64,000 bases of DNA from Metridium senile. Its lineage: Eukaryota > Cnidaria > Anthozoa > Actiniaria > Metridiidae. The notes beneath the pieces were generated by a model. That model was not told the origin of the DNA and searched no databases. It saw only the letters and a list, made by a program, of their open reading frames with translations. Both the position numbers and the translations under genes were made by a program. The DNA lies in contig OX459096.1 of the NCBI GenBank assembly GCA_949775045.1, positions 47,778,290 through 47,842,289 of the forward strand. Direction: 5' to 3'. The number at the start of each line of letters is the position of its first letter. Positions within the stretch are counted from its first letter, which is position 1. Positions 47,612 to 58,409 of this stretch are shown here, one piece after another.

Positions 47612-47711
47612 CAAACATCAATTCAGATTCCCAGAAAAGCCAAATGGCAAGTATTAGTGTTACTTATATTCTGACATAACAGTCATAATGGGAACAATCT
47701 TAGCCACCCTG

Positions 47712-48896
47712 TCAACCACGCCTTCCGTCCAATAGCAAAAACGCTACAGCGGTATTGAAGTATTCGGAACCAAACAAACAGTTTTTGTTGGCGCCATGTT
47801 CATAAACGTCTTTACCATTCTCAATATACCACCAATTAACAACAAATGAACGGAAATATCCTTCATTGGTTAGCAAAAAAGGCCAAAATACTGATGAAGG
47901 CCAGACAGGTACAACTAGTACAGCACGACATTTACAAATACATACATGTTTAATGGCTCGAGGAATGAGTGAAACTGGTGGCACTAGCCAACAGAATTCA
48001 CCAGACCAACTGAATGAAAAACAATCAACGCCTAACGTACCTGGATTATAAAATTTCGAATAGAATCTCGGTACTTTGTTATTTTCACTGTTCGCAAAAC
48101 AATCAATTGTACACAATCCCCAGTGGGTAACAACATGATCAAAATAAACATTCTTAATTTTCCAGTCCTCAAAATCAATAATCTTACTCATATAATCTGC
48201 TTTCTCATTCCGTGTGCGTGGAATCCATTCAATGTCCATAGCTATATTAGACCTTTTTGCGCATTCAAATATATCTACTGCTAGTTTATGCAAGTGCAAT
48301 TTCATACTACCCGATTCTGTGATGAATTTTACTGCTTGGTTATCAGTAAACCATTTTACAATTTTATTCGATAATAGTTGTGAAAAACTCTCTAGTGCGT
48401 ACTGTACACACTTCAATTCCCTCCAAGTGGAGCTTTGTCTCATTTCAATTTTGTTCCAACTCTTATGGCACATGGGTGTTCCGTCAATCGACACATACGC
48501 TGCGCAGCCGGTGCTACTTGCGTCTGAATAAACAACAGTTGCTGGTAAACAATTCGACGTCACTAAAGGTCTATGATTTAACTTTGATATAGCACTCAGC
48601 CAGAACGTGAGTTCCCTAATAGAATCTTGGTCTAAAGTTAAAGTACTATTCCAGCAAGAACGAGAATCAATTTTCCGATGAAGTGATTTTGTCATAAGTT
48701 TACATATGTTACCAAACACAATCATATTTGAAATGACAAGTCCTGTAACTGAGGCCAGCTGTCTGGCCGATATCCTTCTTAAAGCAAGTGCTTCATTAAT
48801 TTTCGCTAGCAGTCTAGCAATTTTATCTTGTGGGACTGACAAAACCTGTGTTTTTAAATCCCAGTTAAATCCCAACCACTTTGTACATTGAGTAGG
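47712..48896 (-). CDS. RNase H and methyltransferase-like part of the DIRS-order polyprotein
   Basis: The frame continues directly from the reverse transcriptase after one stop codon. It opens with the conserved RT tail WLGFNWDLK and a connection region. The RNase H landmarks are VVYSDASSTG, STWRELKCVQYAL, FTDNQAVKF and RTRNEKADYMSK. After these comes the DIRS-type C-terminal region related to phage adenine methyltransferases (HWGLCTIDCFANSENNKVP, then FWPFL). It ends LLLDGRRG. The start shown is simply the codon after the upstream stop at 48,897-48,899. No independent start is needed if the stop is a mutation. Confidence 0.85.
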   Translation of the reverse strand, partial: PTQCTKWLGFNWDLKTQVLSVPQDKIARLLAKINEALALRRISARQLASVTGLVISNMIVFGNICKLMTKSLHRKIDSRSCWNSTLTLDQDSIRELTFWLSAISKLNHRPLVTSNCLPATVVYSDASSTGCAAYVSIDGTPMCHKSWNKIEMRQSSTWRELKCVQYALESFSQLLSNKIVKWFTDNQAVKFITESGSMKLHLHKLAVDIFECAKRSNIAMDIEWIPRTRNEKADYMSKIIDFEDWKIKNVYFDHVVTHWGLCTIDCFANSENNKVPRFYSKFYNPGTLGVDCFSFSWSGEFCWLVPPVSLIPRAIKHVCICKCRAVLVVPVWPSSVFWPFLLTNEGYFRSFVVNWWYIENGKDVYEHGANKNCLFGSEYFNTAVAFLLLDGRRG

Positions 48897-49988
48897 TTAC
48901 CAAATACTTTTTTCTACATTTGCAACAAATCCACTTTGATTTAAATCAGATTGGACACTGAGTGCTTGTTCCTCGCACGATGCAAAACACGGGCACACAC
49001 TCAGACCATCGTCTAGATAAACAACGATTTTATAAGCTTTACTTCGCCAGTGCTTAACAAGTGGTCTCATAATTTTAGTGAAAATATATGGTCCTGTGGA
49101 TAAGCCAAATGGTAATACTGAAAACAGAAAATATTTAAGAGCTCCATTAAAGACCCACGAGAAGCCCAGAAACTGCCAATCATCTGGAAAAATATCAACA
49201 TGGTGATAACCGGATTTGATATCAAAAGAAAACATCCAATTTTGCGGACAGTCCGTGAGAATACTAAGCATGGATTTTGAATCTTCGAACTTTATCTTGC
49301 ATTTTTTAACGAATTCATTAGGGTATCTCAAATCTAAAATCAACCTCTTTTTACCACTTGATTGAACAGATACTGACAGTGGATTAACAACTGTGGGCGG
49401 AGACATACATTCTATGACCAATCCCGCCTGGACTAGTTCACTAATAGCTGTAGTGACAAAATCTGAGTGCTCAAAAGCTGTCTTATTATTACGAAATTGT
49501 GCAGAAGGAGGTGTAATAACAAAAGGAATAATATATCCCCGAGAAAGGGTGTCTAAAATAAACTTGCATGCCCCTATTGATTGCCAAAAATTAACATGCG
49601 ACCGCAGCCGGCCTTTCACTTTAACAGGTATACAATTCTCTGAGTATTCTACAGGACTGTCCTGTATCAGATTAAGATCATTCTCATCATTCTCATCATT
49701 ATTCGACAGAACATTAGTTTGAAAATACTTATCTTTTTCTAACCTTTGAGCGGCATTTTTATGCCGTGCTTCCACTTGAAGATGAACCTGGCGCTCCGTA
49801 ACCGCGGTTTTCGGTCCTGTATCTAGACCTGTTTGCCGATGCGGCCCTTTAAATTTGAATGAACTGGTTGCTTTAGTCTCCGTCTTCAACTTCTTTATCT
49901 CTGAAGCGTGTTGTTCTTCACGCTCGTCAAAACTACATTTGAAACTATTGAGTTTTCGGTCCAATATGTCAGCAAAACGGTTAACCAT
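48897..49988 (-). CDS. Reverse transcriptase part of the DIRS-order polyprotein, stopped early
   Basis: The 363-residue frame has a basic, coiled N-terminal region. An RT core follows: RLILDLRYPNEF, SFDIKSGYHHVDIFPDDWQF, LPFGLSTGPYIFTKIM and the catalytic VVYLDDGL. It ends KSIW then TAA at 48,897-48,899, where related proteins continue into a WLGF motif. Here that motif lies seven codons downstream in the same frame. A single nonsense change therefore splits RT from RNase H. A possible gag-like start at 50,065 (MSDREDTELL) is in another frame and would need a frame change to join. Confidence 0.88.
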   Translation of the reverse strand: MVNRFADILDRKLNSFKCSFDEREEQHASEIKKLKTETKATSSFKFKGPHRQTGLDTGPKTAVTERQVHLQVEARHKNAAQRLEKDKYFQTNVLSNNDENDENDLNLIQDSPVEYSENCIPVKVKGRLRSHVNFWQSIGACKFILDTLSRGYIIPFVITPPSAQFRNNKTAFEHSDFVTTAISELVQAGLVIECMSPPTVVNPLSVSVQSSGKKRLILDLRYPNEFVKKCKIKFEDSKSMLSILTDCPQNWMFSFDIKSGYHHVDIFPDDWQFLGFSWVFNGALKYFLFSVLPFGLSTGPYIFTKIMRPLVKHWRSKAYKIVVYLDDGLSVCPCFASCEEQALSVQSDLNQSGFVANVEKSIW

Positions 49989-50445
49989 GGCTTCATTATC
50001 AGGCCGTCCAGAACAGGGGTTTCAGGCTCGCTTGCCAGAAGTTCGGTATCTTCTCTATCAGACATGTTGAAAATTTTACGTTTAACAGCACAAGAGTACT
50101 TCAGAGAGATGCCTTCAAGTGATTATTGCTTCATATCACTGTCCTTATATACTCCCGCATACGGAATTACCCTGGGGAACTCTGAAAACCATTAAGCCCG
50201 CCTCCACTACTATGCAACACCCAGTGGTATACATTCCGTAACGCTACTAAATACATTTGTTCGCGCTTGTTTTATTTTGCGCCCTTATGCTAAGTTTATT
50301 TTTAATTGTCGGCATTTCTATCCTTTTTCGGGTTCTCAATGCGAATGTTATTAATTTGTAATATTTTACAGAGCGTCTATGCCTTTAGTTTTACAGCACC
50401 TAACTTTGTTATTCTATTATTGTGTTATAGCTTTCACGTGCATTT

Positions 50446-51181
50446 GCAATAAGAGCAGTCATGTGTTGGCAATAAGAGCAGTCATGTGTTGGCAATAAGA
50501 GCAGTCATGTGTTGGCAATAAGAGCAGTCATGTGTTGGCAATAAGAGCAGTCATGTGTTGGCAATAAGAGCAGTCATGTGTTGGCAATAAGAGCAGTCAT
50601 GTGTTGGCAATAAGAGCAGTCATGTGTTGGCAATAAGAGCAGTCATGTGTTGGCAACAAGAGCAGTCATGTGTTGGCAACAAGAGCAGTCATGTGTTGGC
50701 AACAAGAGCAGTCATGTGTTGGCAATAAGAGCAGTCATGTGTTGGCAACAAGAGCAGTCATGTGTTGGCAATAAGAGCAGTCATGTGTTGGCAATAAGAG
50801 CAGTCATGTGTTGGCAATAAGAGCAGTCATGTGTTGGCAATAAGAGCAGTCATGTGTTGGAATAAGAGCAGTCATGTGTTGGAATAAGAGCAGTCATGTG
50901 TTGGCAATAAGAGCAGTCATGTGTTGGCAATAAGAGCAGTCATGTGTTGGCAATAAGAGCAGTCATGTGTTGGCAATAAGAGCAGTCATGTGTTGGCAAC
51001 AAGAGCAGTCATGTGTTGGCAATAAGAGCAGTCATGTGTTGGCAATAAGAGCAGTCATGTGTTGGCAACAAGAGCAGTCATGTGTTGGCAATAAGAGCAG
51101 TCATGTGTTGGAATAAGAGCAGTCATGTGTTGGCAATAAGAGCAGTCATGTGTTGGCAATAAGAGCAGTCATGTGTTGGCA
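50446..51181. repeat. 23-bp minisatellite, about 32 copies
   Basis: CAATAAGAGCAGTCATGTGT plus TGG is repeated with CAACAAG variants and three 22-bp units. It adjoins looser GCCGTGTGTCGGCAAG repeats at 51,200-51,440, from which it may have expanded. It is in the internal region of the outer split-direct-repeat element. There are no unique spacers, so it is not CRISPR-like. Confidence 0.95.
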
Positions 51182-52120
51182 TATAAAATTATATCATAGT
51201 CTGCGCAAACAGCCGTGTGTCGGCAAGTTTGGCTTAAGGAAATTCACACCGAGAAGTGGTAAAACTACTATAGCCGTGTTTCGGCAATTTTGGCGGTCAA
51301 AATTATACAAGGGTGTGGCGTAGGTAGCCATGTGTCGGCTGGATAGCCGTGTGTCGGCAAGTTTGGCTGTAACAATTATACAATGGTGTGGCGTAGGTAG
51401 CCGTGTGTCGGCTGGATAGCCGTATGTCGGCACAGTAGCTATAAGGGTTGTACTACATCATATTTGTCTAGGTAAACTAGTAGTTACAGGCCGGCTAAGT
51501 TAATTGATTTTGTCACAGACACCACTCTATACCTTGGGGAGCGTTACGTATAACCTGCTTATTTCTTATTTTTTCTATTTGTTTTATTTTGCGTTATTTT
51601 TCTCCACTTGTTCGGCCGCGACCAGAAGGGTAAATCTAAACAAACACCCTATAACCGGCCTTCGGGCGGGTTCCTGGTCCGGTTTGGTCAGGGGGAGCCC
51701 TTTGTTTTATTTTACACTTATTTCATGTCTTTTTTTTGTTTTTGTTTTTGTTTTTTGTTATGCCTATAGTATTTCGTTTTTGTTACCCTCTGGGTCGCGG
51801 CCTTCCTGTGGTTTTATTCTGAGTTTCGGGGAGAAGTATTACTTTAAATACAAGTTTCCTCTGGTAGAGGAAGTTATTGGAATATTTGATTTTGCAACAT
51901 TTGAAACGTGTTTTGCAGTATGACAAACATTTAAGAAGAGTTTTGAGTTTTGGGACAAGAGGTCTGGGAGTCTTAGTTATGGGATGGAATATGATCAGAA
52001 GATGGGATTCAAGTAGGATGATTATCAGATATCCTTAGGAGATTATCATAGGGTATGGGGGTCGGAAGGAAAGGATGTCATGATTCAGTGTAAACCCGAA
52101 CGGAACGAGGGATCTACGGA
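51182..52120. other. Internal region of non-autonomous element, no gene seen
   Basis: Looser repeats of CGTGTGTCGGC occupy the first 260 bp. A dyad of GCGACCAGAAGGG and CTCTGGGTCGCGGCC spans about 51,615-51,805. No domain was found in the T-rich open frame near 51,504-51,923. Confidence 0.45.
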
Positions 52121-52367
52121 ATTGTTTAGCCTAGAACAATGGAGTCCTATTGTTCCCATATCTTAACCATCGACCGAGGGACAATGGCCAGTGAGAATGT
52201 ATTACTATTCTCACTGATCATCTACTCCCAAGGGAGATGGTTAATGATATGCAAGACTATATAAACAATGCATTTGGTGTTAGCTCATTCTTAGTTGCCC
52301 AAACTAGCGAGACAAACAACATCAAACCGGATAGTAGGATGAAAGGGGCAGATGGATGTTACGGGCC

Positions 52368-52548
52368 GGGAATAATCCTGTGGTGTTGAGAAAGAAAGTC
52401 TACTCGAGTGTTTTTCCCCCACCCTCCCGCCCACTTTTTCGTACTTATATTGCCTCGGAGAATAATCTTGTGGTGTTTAGAAAGAAAGACTACTCGAGTA
52501 TTTTTTCCCCCACCCTCCCGCCCACTTTTTCCTACTTATATTACCCCG
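52368..52548. repeat. About 90-bp tandem duplication between A2 and B2
   Basis: Two copies share GTGGTGTT, AGAAAGAAAG, CTACTCGAGT and CCCCCACCCTCCCGCCCACT with a few changes. They fill most of the spacer of the outer element. Confidence 0.9.
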
Positions 52549-53189
52549 GCACTTTGTCCCTCCGGATCTATTTCCATTGTTTAGCCTAGAACAATGGAGT
52601 CCTATTGTTCCCATATCTTAACCATCGACCGAGGGACAATGGCCAGTGAGAATGTATTACTATATTAACACACTAGTAAAATATTCACTTTATCCCCACC
52701 CCCTTGGGCACCATTGCTTGACAAAAGTGATCCCAAGCCCCACATTGCCCCCACCCTGTCCCGGGTTGGGGGGGGTGGGGGTTTACTTTGACTAGTGCAT
52801 AACTCCATGTGTATATACCATGAAATATATTAGATACCGACGAAAAATCTAATCCACATTTGTCAGTTGATGCCTTCAGATTTCAAAGCTAGCCAGCTAA
52901 GATAAGTTTGAATAATTTAATTCATTGAACTTCAGTTACGATGAATGTCGAAACTTTGACTCTGAAAAGTTTATCACCAAAATGTTTTATTTTTAAAAAC
53001 TCCCACCTCATTATAATCTTCCATATTAGTTTGACATAGGTGACTCCGTATTGCAAGAAACAAGACATTTGTTCTTTACAAATTTAGCCCGATTTGTTCG
53101 TGTTTGATAAACACTGAACGCGTCCGCCGCTTTGAATTGCCTTCGTTTTATTATTACACGTGACTGAATGTTTTGATGTCACCTTGCAA

Positions 53190-53247
53190 ACAATAGAATC
53201 GTGACGTCATAAGGATAGTCAGATCTGACTATAACCCGGACTGATAA
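53190..53247. repeat. 58-bp inverted repeat, right copy, with CRE octamer
   Basis: This is the inverted partner of 42,966-43,023. It carries TGACGTCA at 53,202-53,209 and the palindrome ATAGTCAGATCTGACTAT. Confidence 0.85.
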
Positions 53248-56089
53248 TCCTTTAGTATCCAAAAATCTCCAGTCTGGACCGAAAATGCCGTTTACGTATC
53301 GTGTGAACGGAAGGCGCAAACGGGGGAGAAAACCCCTCCCAGTTTTCAAAAATACTGAATACGTGTGGACAGGGCGATAGGAAATACGTCATTCCAAGAT
53401 CCAAGAATAGCTGGGATGACGTTCTGATTATTTCGCCAAGACCACGGAAGCTCGTGTTGTTGTCCGTACGTGTTGTTGCTTTTCAGTCCACGAAACCATG
53501 CTGCTTCGATTATTTGTGTTTAGTTGTATGAATGACCTATCACTTATCGCCTTTTGAAATACTGTGTTTACGTGTTATGGTCATGTGACCGTGCGAACCA
53601 ATGGATTTTTAGATCAGTGTTTTATTATTCACTTTTTATGGATTTGCAATACGTGATCATATAATTTTGTGACTTAAGATGCAGCTGAAGGTTTCACGCA
53701 ATGATCAAAATAAATATGTATCATTGGTCTTAATTCTCTTGAAGAAATAGAAAACAAGGTAGCGTGTTCTATAGCCTGTGTGCAGACCTCGAACAAATAT
53801 TCACGAGTTTAATAAACACAAACAAATCGTCGTTCATATGCTCTGATTTTAGTAATAGTTTTTATTATTTTCTTTTTTAATTTACCAAAGTGTTATATTT
53901 ATACAGACAAACACATCATAACCAAGGAGTTAAATAGTATATGCACGAAAAATGTCCAGCATATTCAGGATTTGAAAGAAATGAAAGGCATATTGAGAAA
54001 GGACGTTTTAGAACTGTCTGATTTTTAAAGAGAATACAATAAAAACTTTTACAATACAATAACTTTATTTTACGAGGGATATAGTACTAACCAATAACAG
54101 TTTTCTAACTTACGGCGCTTTAGGAATACAAGTGTACTTCTCGAGAGAAATAGAAATTGAAATGAAACCTCGATATTAGCAAATGCAAGGTTTTAATATG
54201 TATTACAGGAAAAATAGAAGCAATTCTAATTTTTTTCATACCATTTAGCGTTTAATAGGAAAAAGACTCCGGCTGGATAACAAGCAATTTATTAGTTGTG
54301 TAAATACTGCCGATTCAGATAATGTATTACAAAAATGAAACTAATGAACATTTTCATTGCACATGAAACATTCTTGTAAAATTTAGATGATTTGTTATTT
54401 CAAATAAAATTATAACTTTTTCACCCCTTTCATTTGATTCAAACTCGAATAATCAAAACCATTATTTTGAAATTAATTAGTTGTAAAGAAAATATACGCT
54501 GAAATAATTTAAATAAGACTGTATTTAACGAGGCTTAACATATTTACTGGTTCCCCAGTAGTTTGCAATATGGCCCTCCTAAATATGCTGAATTAATTGA
54601 TTTATATGAAAGAAAGAAAATGTTAAAAGTTTGATCAAAATGTTGAAAAAATAAATGAATAAATATATTATTGGTAGTTATATATGAAAAAAAATATATA
54701 GTAAATTAGTAATAGTAAATTATGATTTACATAATATGAGTTAAAATTTGTTGATATCCTGCATTTTGTTAACGTTTTAGCAAGTTCTGTTCAACTTTAT
54801 TTATCTGAACTATTTATGTGATGTAATATTCTGAATGGAGACATTCAGAGTATTGTTCTAGAGAAGAATAGCTCTCACGATATTTTGGTATAATTAGCAT
54901 TACTTTTTGTTTCGACTTTCGTTTTGTTTTATAATTATAAATAAATTGTGTATGATCACTCAACCAAAATATCGAATGTGGGTTATAGTGTCTGCAACCT
55001 GACCTGATTTGCGTCATTTAATTACTTCAGCTATTAAATTTACCTTTTTTACATGATTATATTTTACAGTTAGGATACTCGAACCGTGAACATATTACGT
55101 CTTTCATGGCATTAGTTTCTGAACCTACTACTGCTTCAAAACCTTTAAAAATGAACCAGTGAGTTCAAATACACTAAGTGTTATAATATATTTTATTTCT
55201 TATATATTCGCTCAAGGGATGTGGGTTAAAAAATAATTTAAAATGTGTTCACGGTTCGTGTGTGCTCTCTGTAACAATATTGCCTTCTTTTATTATTCCG
55301 TGATTAGCAAATATTTTTCATTTACAAATAACAGTAAGCTTAAAAATAATCAACAATTATATTAATTATATATATTCCCAGAGCTGAAAATATATTTTTA
55401 CATATAACAGAGTAAAACTGAAACTCGTGCAAGAAATCGCATGTATCTTTTAGATGTTTAATATTGCTAAGCTTAAAAACAATCAACAATTATATTAATT
55501 ATATATATTCCCTGAGCTGAAACTATTTGTTTAAATTGTGTTGTTGTTTTTTTTGGTTACTATAGCTATCTACAAGCTGCTAAATATGTCAAAGATTACA
55601 CGCTTTCAAGTTTGATTATTTTAAAATTAACAAATTAAATGGATATTTTAACTTCATATAATATATTACCGAACGGAAATTTTGCATTTCAAGATGAGAC
55701 ACTTTCAAGATCTTATGAAATGTTGATCTTTTTTTAATTCATTTTGGGATGCTGGTCGTATTTGTTGGATCAATTAAAACAATCGGTTATCTTGTTTTTT
55801 TTTCTTGTTAGTTCACCTGCGGGAGCTAATTTACCACGCAGAAAATCGTTTAATTCTCTTAATATACTGTCCTTATCTAAGTGTCTATTCTGTTATCAAA
55901 AATTACCATCGAAGAATACTTCTAACGGAAAGAAATGTGAAAAATATATTAACTGAAATAATTGAAAATCATTTTAATTTGTTGTCCATGACAGGTTATT
56001 GTTATATCAGCCAATCAAATAACAGCAGGTTTGACTGATAATTTGTCAGTATTCAACTGAAGCTTTTGTTCAGAGAGATAGTCAATGAG
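53248..56089. other. No gene seen; short repeats
   Basis: Positions 53,250-53,400 resemble the TTTACGT/GTGTGAACGG type of MITE debris. A direct repeat of about 60 bp (TAATCAACAATTATATTAAT type) occurs at 55,335-55,396 and 55,468-55,528. The rest is strongly AT-rich without recognised exons. Confidence 0.45.
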
Positions 56090-56909
56090 AGGAAATCATC
56101 CTTTGAACTAGTCTCAGTTGACTGGTAACCTGTCTTCCAGCTCAGTTTACTAGCTTCACGAACCTAAAGGTAATTATTTATTTCTCTCGAGTTTCGCTGA
56201 TTTCTTTGCCGATAATTTAATAGATAATTTAATCAGCAGGACGTTTTCAGAGATCACGTTTTACGCAACCTTTTTAAAAATGAAAGTCTGTGTCATCAGC
56301 TTGAAATGTTTTAGCATTGCAAGTTTATAATATTGTCGAAGGCTGCACGTTCACAAAGTCGAAGCGAAATACTGTGTTCAAGGCATTTTACAAGGTGTAA
56401 ACTACATTTTGTTCTTAATTGAATGTTCAAATTACATGCATATTTAAACTCAAATCGCTAAATGAGCAAAAACGGTTGTTGTGACCAAGTTTTGGATTGT
56501 TTACAATTTTCCAGTTCGTTTTTGATTAATATTTAGAATAATATTGAGGATTTCAGCATGTGTATGCTAAGTTATGTGTAATTACGTGTGAGTGTAAGGT
56601 GCTTCTGATTTTTTCATTTCATGTTAGTCTATTAATTCTATGTTAGCAAAATTTATTGAAAATGCTTCTTCAACAAGCGTACCGTGCATGAATTATTTAT
56701 GCGATCGCAAAATATAAACTAAACAAACACCAGTAGAAATATAGAGTAGCTATAGGGCAGTTTGACACAGTTATAGCATTTATTTTAAACATTTCCTGAC
56801 CATTATATTATAAATTTGAATCTTTAAAGTGAACTCTACCACATTTTTTTACAACTAGGGTTCGTTAATGGCTAAATAACAAAGAGATTCAAAGAAGATT
56901 GCAAGCACC
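56090..56909 (+). promoter_or_regulatory. Probable GPCR 5' UTR with one intron
   Basis: A donor CTAAAG|GTAATT at 56,169/56,170 and an acceptor TTTTTTTACAACTAG at 56,858 would define a UTR intron of about 690 bp just before the receptor start. This is inferred from splice signals and position only; the transcription start is not located. Confidence 0.35.
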
Positions 56910-58409
56910 ATGAAAGAACTTGTTAAGACGAACATGACGACAACTACCGAGGAGTACGAGTATAGCCAAGCATTTACCTATGGTATAATTGTGTGTCTTG
57001 GTCTAGCAGCTGCTGTTGGTTTTGTTGGTAACGTTCTACTTGTGGTTATAATAACTAAAGCACGTAAACTACGATCAGTAATGAATCGATTTATCCTTCA
57101 CTTGGCAATTGGTGACCTGATTGTTTGTGCTATATGCATACCACTGTTTTTGGCCATCAACTTTTACGGCGATAGAACCTACCCAGTTATATGTAAAATG
57201 GCAAGATTTCTGCAGTATCTAGCGCCTCAAGCTACTATAATGCTTCTTATTACTATTGGTATGAATCGCCATCAAGCTATAGTCCACCCTCTTCAAGGGA
57301 TGACCTACAAGACTGCCAACAAACTGATATTCGGGGCGTGGTTGTACTCTTTAATAGTTGTAGCACCCAGTATTTATCTCACAAACGTACAATACTATAC
57401 AGTCAACGGTACAAATATTACCAAGTCTTACTGCGCAACTATTCCCGTCACGACTAAAGTAGGGATGATCTATGTGTTAAGCCTGGCATTCTTTGGGTAT
57501 ATGATCCCATTGTTCGCGTTACTGGTCCTCTACAGCAAAATATCCTACTCAATCTGGCGAAGAAACTCCAGCACGAACCACTTGAGGACATCGAGGCCTG
57601 TACAAGCTATGCTCAAGACTAGAAAGAAAGTTATCAAGATGTTTTTAACTGTGATTTTAGTATTTGTTATAACATGGCTGCCTCTTATTATTTATGTAGG
57701 CGTATTAGAGTCGTACTTTGGAGGACCTAAGCGAATTAGTTACACACGACTTACATTGTACGCAATCGGTCTCTCTAACTCCGTCTACAACCCATTTATA
57801 TATTCATTTTTTAACAAGAGATTCAGAGAGGGATGCAAATCTCTTTTCAGAAGTTCTGTTCGTGTTGTTACCAAAACGAAAACGGGAAGGCGGTCGGCAG
57901 TGAGGGAAAAGAAATGCTCGTTTATCGGACATCAAGATCAATCTGCGAACACTAATAACATTTCTAGCGATCCTGACCAGAACCACAAAGAGTCGATGAC
58001 GAAATTCAGCAGTCGGTCAGGTCGTGATTGCACTGATGAAAATGCAATTAAATCGAAAGAGAATGTGAAATTACTGACAGTACGAAAGGTTACTACTTCT
58101 GGCGGAGAAAAACTAATCGAATCACAGTCCAAAATTGATTGTAGAACTGAAGAACGCTTACACCATTCAACACAGGACCAACCTCCTACAGACAAAGATC
58201 TAGAATTTCATGTAATTGATTTACAAACGCCTAGTGGGTCAGTTGTTAACCTGAATGGACACAAAAGGAGGACAGCATTTAAAACTTTGAGTGTCGACTC
58301 GTCGTTGTTCAGACCTGGACGAAAGTATGAGAAAGATAAGCTAAGGAAAACTGTTAGTATGCGAGGCGAGACAGTTGAGTGGAGCAACGACTTTGAAAAT
58401 ATATTTTAA
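56910..58409 (+). CDS. Class A (rhodopsin-like) G-protein-coupled receptor
   Basis: The 499-residue receptor is encoded by one uninterrupted frame, with A at -3 of its ATG. Seven membrane segments are visible: TM1 with GFVGNVLLVV (N41), TM2 with LAIGDL (D69), TM3 after C95, TM4 with W144, TM5 with P200, TM6 with ITWLPL (P258), and TM7 with NSVYNPFIY (N294-Y298). C95 and C175 should form the extracellular disulfide. N-glycosylation sequons are at N8, N166 and N169. The DRY motif is replaced by NRH (119-121). The cytoplasmic tail is long (about 190 residues) and Ser/Thr-rich, with C309 as a possible palmitoylation site. The overall pattern resembles peptide receptors. The ligand is unknown. Confidence 0.93.
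   Translation: MKELVKTNMTTTTEEYEYSQAFTYGIIVCLGLAAAVGFVGNVLLVVIITKARKLRSVMNRFILHLAIGDLIVCAICIPLFLAINFYGDRTYPVICKMARFLQYLAPQATIMLLITIGMNRHQAIVHPLQGMTYKTANKLIFGAWLYSLIVVAPSIYLTNVQYYTVNGTNITKSYCATIPVTTKVGMIYVLSLAFFGYMIPLFALLVLYSKISYSIWRRNSSTNHLRTSRPVQAMLKTRKKVIKMFLTVILVFVITWLPLIIYVGVLESYFGGPKRISYTRLTLYAIGLSNSVYNPFIYSFFNKRFREGCKSLFRSSVRVVTKTKTGRRSAVREKKCSFIGHQDQSANTNNISSDPDQNHKESMTKFSSRSGRDCTDENAIKSKENVKLLTVRKVTTSGGEKLIESQSKIDCRTEERLHHSTQDQPPTDKDLEFHVIDLQTPSGSVVNLNGHKRRTAFKTLSVDSSLFRPGRKYEKDKLRKTVSMRGETVEWSNDFENIF

Larger units (their letters stand above)
45842..50258 (-). mobile_element. DIRS-order retrotransposon with split direct repeats
   Basis: On the minus strand the order is A1 (50,258-50,075), RT/RNase H frames, tyrosine recombinase, B1 (46,462-46,352), A2 (46,354-46,171), spacer, B2 (45,952-45,842). 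A copies (184 bp) and B copies (111 bp) are essentially identical. B1 and A2 overlap by TTT, also present at both outer ends, as expected for recombination of a circular intermediate. There is no target duplication, as usual for this order. Split repeats plus a methyltransferase-like region after the RNase H suggest a PAT-like or Ngaro-like placement. Identical repeats suggest recent insertion. Confidence 0.88.
44947..52663 (+). mobile_element. Non-autonomous split-direct-repeat (Ngaro/PAT-like) element
   Basis: The repeat layout is A1 (44,947-45,071), internal region, B1 (52,121-52,208), A2 (52,204-52,328), B2 (52,576-52,663). A copies (125 bp) and B copies (88 bp) are essentially identical. 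B1 and A2 overlap by ACTAT, which also marks the outer ends. This is the signature of tyrosine-recombinase retroelements with split direct repeats. Excluding the nested element, the 2.6-kb internal region has no recombinase or RT. It contains degenerate repeats at 45,200-45,840 and a 23-bp minisatellite at 50,446-51,181, so it must rely on enzymes in trans. Confidence 0.8.
44060..52799. mobile_element. DNA transposon remnant with TAA target duplication, host of nested elements
   Basis: The ends TGCACTAGTCAAAGTAA (44,060) and TTACTTTGACTAGTGCA (52,799) are inverted. A C or G tract and AACCCGGGACAGGGTGGGG follow inward on both sides. TAA flanks each end (44,057-44,059 and 52,800-52,802), a 3-bp duplication as made by PIF/Harbinger-type elements. 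Without the insertion at 44,947-52,663 only about 1 kb of the element is left: 887 bp at the left and 136 bp at the right. It is therefore an internally deleted copy. Its own surviving gene fragment is on the minus strand (44,459-44,913). Confidence 0.75.

Noticed and set aside
50446..51181. Regular 23-bp repeats resembling a CRISPR array
   Set aside because: The units are directly abutting with no unique spacers, in a eukaryotic mobile element.
51504..51923. A 139-codon T-rich frame
   Set aside because: Its hydrophobic composition comes from poly-T-rich DNA, and there is no domain or start context.
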